Shown: positions 1-5,739 of the stretch, in pieces | Numbering within the stretch: position 1 is the first letter of the stretch | Layout: each line of letters opens with the position of its first letter | NCBI GenBank assembly: GCA_031280945.1 | Contig: JAITGB010000163.1 | Span: forward strand, 1-5,739 | DNA length: 5,739 nucleotides | Reading direction: 5' to 3' | Source of the DNA: Spirochaetales bacterium | GTDB lineage: Bacteria; Spirochaetota; Spirochaetia; DTKZ01 | Notes under the pieces: model-generated | What the model saw: only the letters and a program-made list of their open reading frames with translations | Databases searched by the model: none | What the model was told of the DNA's origin: nothing | Position numbers and translations under genes: made by a program

Positions 1-7
1 AGCCCGG

Positions 8-44
8 TTTTTTGATTTTGCGCTGGAGGCGCAAAATCAAAAAA
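8..44. repeat. Perfect 16-bp inverted repeat (hairpin) upstream of the Uma2 gene
   Basis: The left arm TTTTTTGATTTTGCGC (8-23) is matched exactly by its reverse complement at 29-44, around a 5-base loop (24-28). The arms run T-rich to A-rich on both strands, so neither strand has the A-tract/stem/U-tract order of an intrinsic terminator. A competing 6-bp hairpin (GGCGCA 28-33 with TGCGCC 45-50) shares the right arm. The element lies 28 bases before a likely promoter. It could be a REP-like extragenic palindrome, an operator or an mRNA-end stabiliser; the sequence does not decide between these. Confidence 0.85.
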
Positions 45-71
45 TGCGCCCAAATTCTTCATGACTGTGCC

Positions 72-100
72 TTGAAAATCTCCTCCGGAAACCCTATACT
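72..100 (+). promoter_or_regulatory. Probable sigma70-type promoter of the Uma2 gene
   Basis: A TTGAAA hexamer (72-77) and a TATACT hexamer (95-100) are separated by exactly 17 bases; each matches 5 of 6 consensus positions. Transcription would start near 106-108, giving a leader of only about 17 bases that begins next to the ribosome binding site GGAGG (109-113). The call rests on sequence match and position only. Confidence 0.6.
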
Positions 101-123
101 CATACCCTGGAGGCTTTGAGAAC

Positions 124-696
124 ATGGCGGACCTGGCGCGCATCCCTGAAGAGCATTATACCTACACGGAGTACAAACAGTGGCAGCTCGATGAGGGCGA
201 GAGATACGAACTCATCGAAGGCGAGCCCCACATGATGTCGGCGCCGAATGACCAGCATCAAGCCATCAGCCTGGAGCTGTCGCGGCAGTTTGCGAATTTT
301 CTGCGCGGAAAACCCTGCAAGCTGAGAGTCGCTCCCTACGACGTGCGCCTCTTTTACGAGGAGGACGAAAGCGACGATACTGTTGTGCAGCCGGATTTGT
401 CGGTCATCTGCGAACAGTCAAAACTGGGCGAGGAAGGCTGCCGGGGAGCGCCGGACATGGTTATAGAGATTCTTTCGCCCTCAAACTCCAACCTTGAAAT
501 GTTCCGCAAGGTGAATCTGTACATGAGCGCGGGCGTGCGCGAATACTGGGTTGTGGACGGAGCCACGAAAACTGTATTCGTTTATATATTCGAAGGCGAG
601 GGCTGCCGCCTTTTCCGGCATACGGCGGAGAAGCCCCTTGAGGCCGGCATTCTACCCGGCCTCGCTATAAACCTTGCCGATGTTTTTGCCCAGTAG
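124..696 (+). CDS. Uma2 family (DUF820) restriction-endonuclease-like protein
   Basis: This is a complete 190-residue protein of usual length for the Uma2/DUF820 family, which has a PD-(D/E)XK nuclease-like fold; its biological substrate is generally unknown. Family hallmarks appear in order: RYELIEGE at 27-34 (conserved Glu 29), VQPDLSVICE at 88-97 (Asp 91), PDMVIEILSPSN at 110-121 (Glu 115 with the ExL form typical of Uma2), and GVREYWVVD at 137-145. The C-terminal EAGILPGLAINL is also typical. The metal-binding acidic residues are therefore present and the fold appears intact. There is no signal peptide or membrane segment, so it is presumably cytoplasmic. The start is supported by GGAGG ten bases upstream and the promoter at 72-100. 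The gene is monocistronic in the window and converges on the DUF4143 ATPase gene, with 13 bases between stop codons. Uma2 genes are often multicopy and accessory. The family call is firm; any nuclease activity is inferred. Confidence 0.9.
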   Translation: MADLARIPEEHYTYTEYKQWQLDEGERYELIEGEPHMMSAPNDQHQAISLELSRQFANFLRGKPCKLRVAPYDVRLFYEEDESDDTVVQPDLSVICEQSKLGEEGCRGAPDMVIEILSPSNSNLEMFRKVNLYMSAGVREYWVVDGATKTVFVYIFEGEGCRLFRHTAEKPLEAGILPGLAINLADVFAQ

Positions 697-709
697 AGGC
701 TTTTAAGGA

Positions 710-1918
710 TTACATATCCCACAGGGAAATGGCGTTTACCCCCGCCTCAAGGGGCCGCGCCTTGTCCGTAAGGCAGATGAGGCTTCCGCAGCCTGTTTTT
801 TCAAACGCGGCGAAGGCCTTAAAAGCCTTGATGTCGCTCTTCGCGGGATTTGAAGTCTTTTTTATTTCAACAGGATAAAAAACACCGTCTTCCTCAAGGA
901 GAAGGTCAATCTCCACTTTGTTTGAATCCCTGTAGTAGTACAGAGCCGGTCTTCGTCCGTTGTGGCAGTAGGATTTAAGAATTTCCTGAACAACGAAGGT
1001 TTCAAAAAAAGCTCCGCTCATGGCTCCGGCTTCCAAAGTTTCGGGGCTGGTCCAGCGCGTAAGGTACGCGCACAAACCCGTGTCCATAAAGTAGAGTTTC
1101 GGCCTCTTTGTGAGCCGCTTCGTGATATTCCTGTGGTAGGGCCGCAGGAGATATACAATGCCCGATGTTTCCAAAAGGGAAAGCCATGCCTTCGCGGTAT
1201 TGGGGGCTATACCTGCATCCCGGGCCATATCCGTGAGATTCAATTCCTGGGCCGTGCGCGCCGCGGCGCAGGAAAGAAATTTGAGAAAAGCCGCCTCGTT
1301 TTCAATGTTGATGAGCTGCCGTATGTCCCGTTCAAGATATGTCCTGAGGTACGAATCGTAAAAGAGAAACCATTCTTCCCGGGAACTGCCCGCAACCTCA
1401 GGGTAGGAGCCTTCCCAGATAATTTTATAGGTAGCCGCGAGGCTTCTTTTTTTCAACACTCCGGCGGGCCTGTTCGGGGGCAAAAAGGGCTTGTGCATCG
1501 CACCCTTGCCTTCTCTCTCATACAGGGAAAAGCCCAGTAAATCCAGAACAGCGACACGGCCCGCAAGGCTTTCGGTAAGTCCCGCCATAAGGTTGTACTG
1601 TTGGGAGCCCGTCATCCAGACGAGGCCCTTTTTCTTTGATGTGTCAACGAGCATTTTGACGTACCGGAAAAGCTCAGGGGCGTACTGTACCTCGTCAATC
1701 AGGACGGGAGCCGGATGGGTTTCAAAAAAGAACTCAGGCTCCTCCTTTGCGAGCGTTACGTCCAGGGGATTGTCCAGCGTAACGTATGCTCTTTTCGCTT
1801 CTGAGGATTTCTCAAGAAAAGTGGTTTTCCCCACCTGCCGCATACCCGTAACAAGAACGGCGCGGAAATTCTTTGAGGCGCGAATGAGCGTCTTTACCAG
1901 GGTTCGTGTACGGTACAT
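710..1918 (-). CDS. ATP-binding protein with AAA_14 and DUF4143 domains
   Basis: This is a complete 402-residue protein with the architecture of the AAA_14-DUF4143 family of STAND/archaeal-type ATPases. The N-terminal ATPase has Walker A GMRQVGKTT (25-33), Walker B VLIDEVQYAP (72-81, Asp 75/Glu 76) and a sensor-1-like MTGSQQ (102-107). A central helical segment with ERDIRQL (196-202) leads into a winged-helix-like part (about 223-258; LTDMARDAGIAPNTAKAWLSLLE at 228-250). The C-terminal DUF4143 domain has a nuclease-like set of residues: Glu 306 in GAFFETFV, Asp 338 in VEIDLLL, and Glu 351/Lys 353 in VEIKK, which fits a PD-(D/E)XK fold. All motifs appear intact. The cellular role of this family is not established; members are often multicopy and laterally spread in gut and host-associated bacteria. 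Only a weak AGG precedes the start codon, but the start gives the normal distance to Walker A. It lies 107 bases downstream of clpC on the same strand, with a palindrome in the gap, so it is probably a separate transcription unit. Confidence 0.92.
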   Translation of the reverse strand: MYRTRTLVKTLIRASKNFRAVLVTGMRQVGKTTFLEKSSEAKRAYVTLDNPLDVTLAKEEPEFFFETHPAPVLIDEVQYAPELFRYVKMLVDTSKKKGLVWMTGSQQYNLMAGLTESLAGRVAVLDLLGFSLYEREGKGAMHKPFLPPNRPAGVLKKRSLAATYKIIWEGSYPEVAGSSREEWFLFYDSYLRTYLERDIRQLINIENEAAFLKFLSCAAARTAQELNLTDMARDAGIAPNTAKAWLSLLETSGIVYLLRPYHRNITKRLTKRPKLYFMDTGLCAYLTRWTSPETLEAGAMSGAFFETFVVQEILKSYCHNGRRPALYYYRDSNKVEIDLLLEEDGVFYPVEIKKTSNPAKSDIKAFKAFAAFEKTGCGSLICLTDKARPLEAGVNAISLWDM

Positions 1919-1925
1919 CGCCTAA

Positions 1926-1954
1926 AGTGTACTACAAAAGAGAGGAAACTACAA
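1926..1954 (-). promoter_or_regulatory. Possible weak promoter of the DUF4143 ATPase gene
   Basis: On the minus strand, TTGTAG (1949-1954) and TACACT (1926-1931) are 17 bases apart. They match 3 of 6 and 4 of 6 consensus positions. Transcription would begin only a few bases before the ATG at 1918, giving an almost leaderless mRNA, which would fit the lack of a good ribosome binding site. The match is weak and could be chance. Confidence 0.25.
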
Positions 1955-1960
1955 TGAATT

Positions 1961-2001
1961 TTTTATGAAAATATGCAGTGGCATTGCATATTTTCATAAA
2001 A
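1961..2001. repeat. Perfect 17-bp AT-rich inverted repeat between clpC and the ATPase gene
   Basis: The left arm TTTTATGAAAATATGCA (1961-1977) is matched exactly by its reverse complement at 1985-2001, around a 7-base loop (1978-1984). Only 3 of 17 arm positions are G or C, in sharp contrast with the surrounding genes. It begins 24 bases after the clpC stop codon and ends 42 bases before the ATPase start codon. On the minus strand the stem is followed by AATTCATTG, without a U-tract, so it is not a canonical intrinsic terminator. It could still define the clpC mRNA 3' end, be an operator for the downstream gene, or be an extragenic repeat. It does not match the CIRCE element or the CtsR heptad operator as I know them. 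Confidence 0.85.
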
Positions 2002-2025
2002 GTAAAACCAGGGAAAAAGCTCTCC

Positions 2026-4560
2026 TTACCTCGCCGTAGTGGCGGCCTCCATGAACTCTCTCTGGTCTGCCGAATCTTTTTCTTCTTTCCCGCCCTTCAC
2101 CGCGCCCCGCAGGAAGGAGGTTTTTCCGCTGCGCACGGATACAATGATTTTGTCGCCGGAGGTAAAGCGATGGCGCAAAAGTTCAATGGAAAGGGGCTCC
2201 TCAATTTCCTGCTGAATGATTCTGCGCAGGGGCCGCGCTCCGTACCTGGGTTCAAAACCCTTTTCAAGGAGAAATTCCTTTGCCGTCCGCGTTACGGAAA
2301 AACCTATCTCCCGCTCGGCAAGCCTCTCTCCCACCTCAGCCAAAAGAATGTCAAGGATTTCCGCAAGCTCGGGCCTGGTCAGGCTGTGAAAAACAACAAG
2401 CTCGTCCACGCGGTTCAAAAACTCAGGCCGGAAAAGCCTCTTGAGCTCGTTCAGGGCGGAAGCCTTGATTTCGTTGTAGGCCATGATTCCCTCCTGCGAC
2501 TGAAAACCCACAGCCGAATCCCGCGAAATCTCCCGCGCCCCCGCGTTGGACGTCATAATAAGCACAGTGTTCCTGAACGAAACCGTATGCTCCAGATTAT
2601 CCTGAAGCTGCCCCTCCTCCAGCACCTGAAGGAGAATGTTAAACACATCCGGGTGAGCCTTCTCGATTTCATCAAGGAGGACAACACTGTAGGGCCTGCG
2701 CCGGATTTTCTCCGTGAGAAGCCCCCCCTCCTCATAGCCTATGTACCCGGGAGGCGCGCCCACAAGCCGCGACACAGTATGTTTTTCCATGTAGTCCGAC
2801 ATATCTATACGCACAATAGCTTCCGTATTGCCGAAAAGATACTCCGCGAGGCTCTTCGCAAGGAGCGACTTTCCAACCCCCGTCGGCCCCAAAAAGATAA
2901 AAGACCCCATGGGCCGCGAAGGCGAACTCAAGCCCACCCGCGAGCGGCGTATGGCCGAAGCGATTACACCAATGGCCTCGTTCTGCCCGATAACCCTCTC
3001 GTGCAAAGCAGTCTCCATACCCAGGAGCTTCTCGGACTCATCCAGGGCAAGCCGCGCAAGAGGAATGCCCGTCATATCGGAAATAACCTGCTGAATATCC
3101 TCCGCGCCGACACTGTTTTCCTCTGCCTTTATGGAAAGACGCCACTCCGTCTTAATCTCATCAATTTTTGCTTTGAGCTGCTTCACCGCATCGCGCACAG
3201 ATGCAGCCTTTTCGTAGTTCTGGGCCGTAACAAAAGCCGTCTTTTCGGAATTGAGCTTCTCTATCTCTTTTTCAAGCTCGTTCACCTCAAGGGGCAGAAC
3301 ATGACTCTCTATCCTCTTGCGGCTCCCCGCCTCGTCAACAAGGTCAATAGCCTTGTCGGGCAGATAGCGCTCCGTAATATAGCGCCGCGACATAAAAGCC
3401 GCCGCCTCCAGGGCCTCGCGCGTATAGGAAACATTGTGATGCTTCTCGTAGCGGTCCTTGATTCCCCGCAGAATTTCTATGGCTTCCTCCACAGAAGGCT
3501 CATCAACGTAAATAGTCTGAAACCGTCTCTCAAGGGCAGCGTCCCGCTCTATGTATTTTTTGTACTCGTTGAGCGTCGTCGCTCCAATGCATTGCAGCTC
3601 ACCCCGCGAAAGCGCGGGCTTGAGCATATTTGAAGCGTCAATGGCCCCCTCCGCGCCCCCCGCGCCTATGAGGGTATGAAGCTCATCAATAAAAAGCACA
3701 ATGTTCCCCGTAGTAATAATTTCCCGCATAATGCGCTTTAATCTTTCCTCAAACTCGCCCCTGTACTTTGTTCCCGCAATAATCGAAGCGAGGTCCAAAG
3801 TAAGAACGCGCTTTCCCAAAAGAACCTCAGGAGCCGTCCCCTCGATAATGCTCTCCGCGAGCCCCTCCACAATCGCCGTCTTTCCCACGCCCGGCTCGCC
3901 TATGAGAACAGGATTATTCTTTGTACGGCGGGCAAGAATTTGAATGACCCTGCGGATTTCCTTCTCCCTGCCCACAACAGGGTCGAGCTTCCCCTCTACC
4001 GCAAGGGCCGTAAGGTCGCGCGAAAACTCATCCAGGGTAGGCGTGGGCCTCTTTCCCGAAGGCCCCGCCGCCGGAGTCTTTCTCCGCCCCGCCCCCTCAA
4101 AAACAGGAACCTTCTGCTGCCCAGGGTTTCCGCTGAGCTCAAGAACAATATCGCGCAGAGTATCAACCGAAACATTAAAGCCCGCGAGAAAACGGCCCAC
4201 AAGGCCCCCCTCCTCACGGCAGCACGCAAGAAGAAGATGTTCGGTTCCAATGTAGGCATGGCCAAACCCCCGCGCCTCCTCGTTTGCGTAATCGAGGATT
4301 TTCTTCCCGCGGGGAGAAGGCGGAATATCCCCCAGAAAAAAACCGCCCTGCTTGCGCGGAAGCCCCGCCTCAATCTCAAGCCGCAGGCGCTCCGGGTCCA
4401 GCATAGCCTTCTGCAAAACCTTGTACCCCTGACCTGAGCCCTCCTTCAAAAGAGCAAGCATAATATGTTCCGGCAAAAGCTGTTCCGCATGAAAAAGTTT
4501 CGCCTCGTTTTGCGCGAGAATCGCCAAAATCCTCTGAACCCTCTGCGTGTATCTCAGCAT
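2026..4560 (-). CDS. clpC: ClpC, Hsp100/AAA+ unfoldase subunit of the Clp protease
   Basis: This is a complete 844-residue class I Hsp100 ATPase, close in length to typical ClpC. The N-domain has two Clp_N repeats with LLPEH (28-32) and YIGTEH (103-108); Glu 31 and Glu 107 correspond to the residues that bind phospho-arginine in B. subtilis ClpC. The first AAA+ module has Walker A GEPGVGKT (221-228), pore loop KYRGEFE (265-271) and Walker B with Asp 292/Glu 293. The middle domain is a short coiled coil with a UVR-type motif, QNYEKAASVRD (447-457). Tyr 449 sits where B. subtilis has Phe 436, a residue of the inactive assembly. The second module has Walker A GPTGVGKS (558-565) and Walker B with Asp 630/Glu 631. 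VGF at 684-686 is the expected ClpP-docking loop. It should act in the cytoplasm as a hexamer that feeds substrates to ClpP, which is not in the window. An in-frame ATG at 4614 would add 18 residues inside mcsB; the start at 4560 is preferred because of its strong ribosome binding site and its fit to the family N-terminus (MLRYTQRVQRIL). Confidence 0.97.
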   Translation of the reverse strand: MLRYTQRVQRILAILAQNEAKLFHAEQLLPEHIMLALLKEGSGQGYKVLQKAMLDPERLRLEIEAGLPRKQGGFFLGDIPPSPRGKKILDYANEEARGFGHAYIGTEHLLLACCREEGGLVGRFLAGFNVSVDTLRDIVLELSGNPGQQKVPVFEGAGRRKTPAAGPSGKRPTPTLDEFSRDLTALAVEGKLDPVVGREKEIRRVIQILARRTKNNPVLIGEPGVGKTAIVEGLAESIIEGTAPEVLLGKRVLTLDLASIIAGTKYRGEFEERLKRIMREIITTGNIVLFIDELHTLIGAGGAEGAIDASNMLKPALSRGELQCIGATTLNEYKKYIERDAALERRFQTIYVDEPSVEEAIEILRGIKDRYEKHHNVSYTREALEAAAFMSRRYITERYLPDKAIDLVDEAGSRKRIESHVLPLEVNELEKEIEKLNSEKTAFVTAQNYEKAASVRDAVKQLKAKIDEIKTEWRLSIKAEENSVGAEDIQQVISDMTGIPLARLALDESEKLLGMETALHERVIGQNEAIGVIASAIRRSRVGLSSPSRPMGSFIFLGPTGVGKSLLAKSLAEYLFGNTEAIVRIDMSDYMEKHTVSRLVGAPPGYIGYEEGGLLTEKIRRRPYSVVLLDEIEKAHPDVFNILLQVLEEGQLQDNLEHTVSFRNTVLIMTSNAGAREISRDSAVGFQSQEGIMAYNEIKASALNELKRLFRPEFLNRVDELVVFHSLTRPELAEILDILLAEVGERLAEREIGFSVTRTAKEFLLEKGFEPRYGARPLRRIIQQEIEEPLSIELLRHRFTSGDKIIVSVRSGKTSFLRGAVKGGKEEKDSADQREFMEAATTAR

Positions 4561-4566
4561 GAATCC

Positions 4567-4572
4567 CCTCCT
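4567..4572 (-). promoter_or_regulatory. clpC ribosome binding site overlapping the mcsB stop codon
   Basis: The minus strand reads TGAGGAGGGGATTCATG. A perfect AGGAGG lies 6 bases before the ATG at 4560, and its first A is the last base of the mcsB TGA stop. This decides the clpC start against the longer frame opening at 4614, and it suggests that ribosomes finishing mcsB can pass directly to clpC. Confidence 0.85.
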
Positions 4573-5642
4573 CATCCCAGGGAAGTTTTTTTCAGTTCCG
4601 CGTGAATAAAACAAGCCCTTTCCCTGTTTTCCCGCTCCGCGATGCTCTCTCCGCTCTCCCCCGGCACAGGAGAAATCCTCTGCCGGATATGGGCAGGCAT
4701 GGCCCGGAAAATAAGCGCCGTAAGTTTATCCCAGGAAGCGCTGAGCGAGCCCTGCACACAGTAGCCCATCCGCAAAAGAGAAAGGAGCTTGACCGCCTCC
4801 TCGTAGGTGAGAAACTTCGCCCTTTCCAAAATACCAAAAGCGCGGCACATTTGGTCTTCCAGAAAATCTCCCCTCTTTTCAAAGAGAAGATGCCTCATCT
4901 CCCTCTCATAATTTACCAAAGAAATACAAATCTCTTCAAACTTTTTCATAACATCGCTCTCGTTCTCCCCCAGACGGGAGAACCCCGAAACCAGAAAAAA
5001 TTCCGCGCCGCAGCTCTTTACAGCCGGAAGACCGTCCAGAGTAAAACCCGAATCGCTGATAATTTTACTGATTTTTTCAAGCCGCCCGCTTAAAGAAACC
5101 CCCGGAAGATGAAGCAGGGCCGAAATATCAAAGGCGCAGCCCGCAGCATCCACCTCCGCCGTGAGGTAGCCCAAATCAAGGGACACAGCGTACTCAAGAA
5201 AATCTTCCAGAGCGGAATCCAGCCTGTCAACATCAGTCCAGGCCCCCCGCATATTGAGCCCGCCCCGGAGGGACGACAAACGCAGATGGTCCTGAGAATT
5301 GACCTCCACGCACAGCCGCCCGTCCCCCGCCACAAAAAGAGCCGCCCGCCGGAACTCCTCGCGGAGGCGAAAGCGCCCCTCTTCGCACAGAACAGCCGCC
5401 TGCGTATCCGTAAGACTCTCAAAATCGTAGCGGACAAAATCCCCGTATAAACCATTCTTCCCCAGAGCAGCCCCCACCCTCTGCCCAACCCGCACAAGCT
5501 CCTCCTCCGTCAGGGAACGCGGAAAAGCAAAACCCGCCAGATTCCGCGAAAGGCGCGCCTTGCTGGAAAGAACAATATCGTGGTCCGGCCCCGCCTCCTC
5601 GTACCAGCGCGGAGGCGTATGGCCCGCAAAAAAATCAGCCAT
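4572..5642 (-). CDS. mcsB: McsB-like ATP:guanido phosphotransferase family protein, probable pseudokinase
   Basis: This 356-residue protein has the length and layout of McsB, the protein arginine kinase that marks proteins for ClpCP. Homology is clear: DHDIVLSSKARLSRNL (20-35), VNSQDHLRL (114-122), GYLT (158-161), LLHLPGV (176-182), LSxLRMGY (287-294) and a McsB-like C-terminus. Compared from memory with B. subtilis McsB and arginine kinase, key positions are changed. SSRxR is SSKAR (Lys 28; Arg 30 kept). NEEDHLR is NSQDHLR (both Glu lost; Arg 121 kept). The TSCPTNVGTGLRAS loop is TAEVDAAGCAFDIS at 161-174, with Glu 163 for the Cys and Asp 172 for the Arg. RGxYGE is DGLPAV at 203-208. The C-terminal RDxxRA phospho-arginine pocket reads ENRERA (338-343). 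The changes are gapless substitutions in an intact frame, so this is not a frameshift artefact. Catalysis is probably lost, while an adaptor or scaffold role with McsA and ClpC is plausible. The start overlaps the mcsA end by 8 bases. Family membership is firm; inactivity is inferred. Confidence 0.88.
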   Translation of the reverse strand: MADFFAGHTPPRWYEEAGPDHDIVLSSKARLSRNLAGFAFPRSLTEEELVRVGQRVGAALGKNGLYGDFVRYDFESLTDTQAAVLCEEGRFRLREEFRRAALFVAGDGRLCVEVNSQDHLRLSSLRGGLNMRGAWTDVDRLDSALEDFLEYAVSLDLGYLTAEVDAAGCAFDISALLHLPGVSLSGRLEKISKIISDSGFTLDGLPAVKSCGAEFFLVSGFSRLGENESDVMKKFEEICISLVNYEREMRHLLFEKRGDFLEDQMCRAFGILERAKFLTYEEAVKLLSLLRMGYCVQGSLSASWDKLTALIFRAMPAHIRQRISPVPGESGESIAERENRERACFIHAELKKTSLG

Positions 5643-5739
5643 GGAGCTTCCCCGAATCTCCCAAGTCCAGCCTGCCCATCTCGTCCCGCAGAGCCGCAGC
5701 CTTCTCGTAGTCCTCGTTTTTCAGGGCATCGTCAAGCTG
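5635..5739 (-). CDS. mcsA: McsA-like protein, C-terminal UVR domain (partial, runs off the window)
   Basis: The last 34 codons and the TGA stop of a gene enter from the right edge of the window. The translated end contains LKNEDYEKAAALRDEMGRL, a good UvrB/UvrC (UVR) motif. This is the C-terminal signature of McsA, the small zinc-binding activator of McsB; the N-terminal zinc-finger part lies outside the window. The motif closely resembles the UVR-type motif in the ClpC middle domain (QNYEKAASVRD), as is known for McsA and ClpC. The frame overlaps mcsB by 8 bases, indicating translational coupling. Position directly before mcsB and clpC makes McsA much more likely than UvrB or UvrC. Confidence 0.85.
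   Translation of the reverse strand, partial: QLDDALKNEDYEKAAALRDEMGRLDLGDSGKLHG

Noticed and set aside
640..663. An 8-bp GC-rich hairpin (GAGGCCGG/CCGGCCTC) near the end of the Uma2 gene as a terminator
   Set aside because: It lies in conserved coding sequence (the EAGILPGL motif) and is not followed by a U-tract on either strand.
962..1540. A 192-codon open frame on the plus strand opposite the DUF4143 ATPase gene
   Set aside because: It is a shadow of the ATPase gene, which has all its family motifs on the minus strand; the shadow shows no domain.
1919..2025. CtsR or CIRCE heat-shock operators near clpC
   Set aside because: No heptad repeat of the CtsR type or TTAGCACTC-type inverted repeat is present in the gap. 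The operon promoter, where such sites would be expected, is outside the window.
1978..3633. A 551-codon open frame on the plus strand opposite clpC
   Set aside because: It is antisense to the conserved ClpC coding sequence, its product is basic and low in recognisable motifs, and long antisense frames arise easily opposite such genes. It has no homology that I recognise.
4561..4614. An 18-residue N-terminal extension of ClpC starting at 4614
   Set aside because: It would lie wholly within the end of mcsB, lacks family similarity, and the ATG at 4560 has a perfect AGGAGG at 6-base spacing.
4572..5642. Frameshift or sequencing error as the cause of the altered McsB active site
   Set aside because: The altered loops have the same length as in active McsB, and recognisable conserved segments flank each one in the same frame, so the changes are substitutions.

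Overview
The window holds two blocks. On the right (2026-5739, minus strand) is the 3' part of a protein-quality-control operon read mcsA > mcsB > clpC. On the left (1-2025) is an accessory block: a Uma2-family nuclease-like gene on the plus strand, convergent with an AAA_14/DUF4143 ATPase gene on the minus strand. Two long perfect inverted repeats, at 8-44 and 1961-2001, bracket the accessory block. No RNA gene, CRISPR array, transposase or prophage gene is visible. No gene-free stretch exceeds about 125 bases.

The organism is probably a bacterium of moderate GC content. An mcsA-mcsB-clpC order is classic for Firmicutes but also occurs in other phyla. The unusual McsB, the LLPEH form of the first ClpC repeat, and neighbouring Uma2 and DUF4143 genes remind me of host-associated treponemes (Spirochaetes). 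This is a tentative impression from memory, not a demonstration.

In the known B. subtilis system, McsA activates the arginine kinase McsB, phospho-arginine tags proteins, and ClpC (with ClpP) recognises, unfolds and degrades them. Here ClpC looks fully functional: two N-domain repeats with both presumed phospho-arginine-binding glutamates, two complete ATPase modules, a UVR-type middle domain and a VGF ClpP loop. McsB has the right length and an intact frame, but most catalytic residues of the phosphagen-kinase fold are replaced: NEEDH reads NSQDH, the Cys/Arg loop has Glu and Asp instead, and RGxxGE reads DGLPAV. It therefore looks like a pseudokinase kept in place as a ClpC partner or adaptor. 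This is the most interesting signal in the window.

The mcsA and mcsB reading frames overlap by 8 bases. The clpC ribosome binding site overlaps the mcsB stop codon. The three genes are therefore very likely co-transcribed and translationally coupled. The operon promoter lies outside the window.
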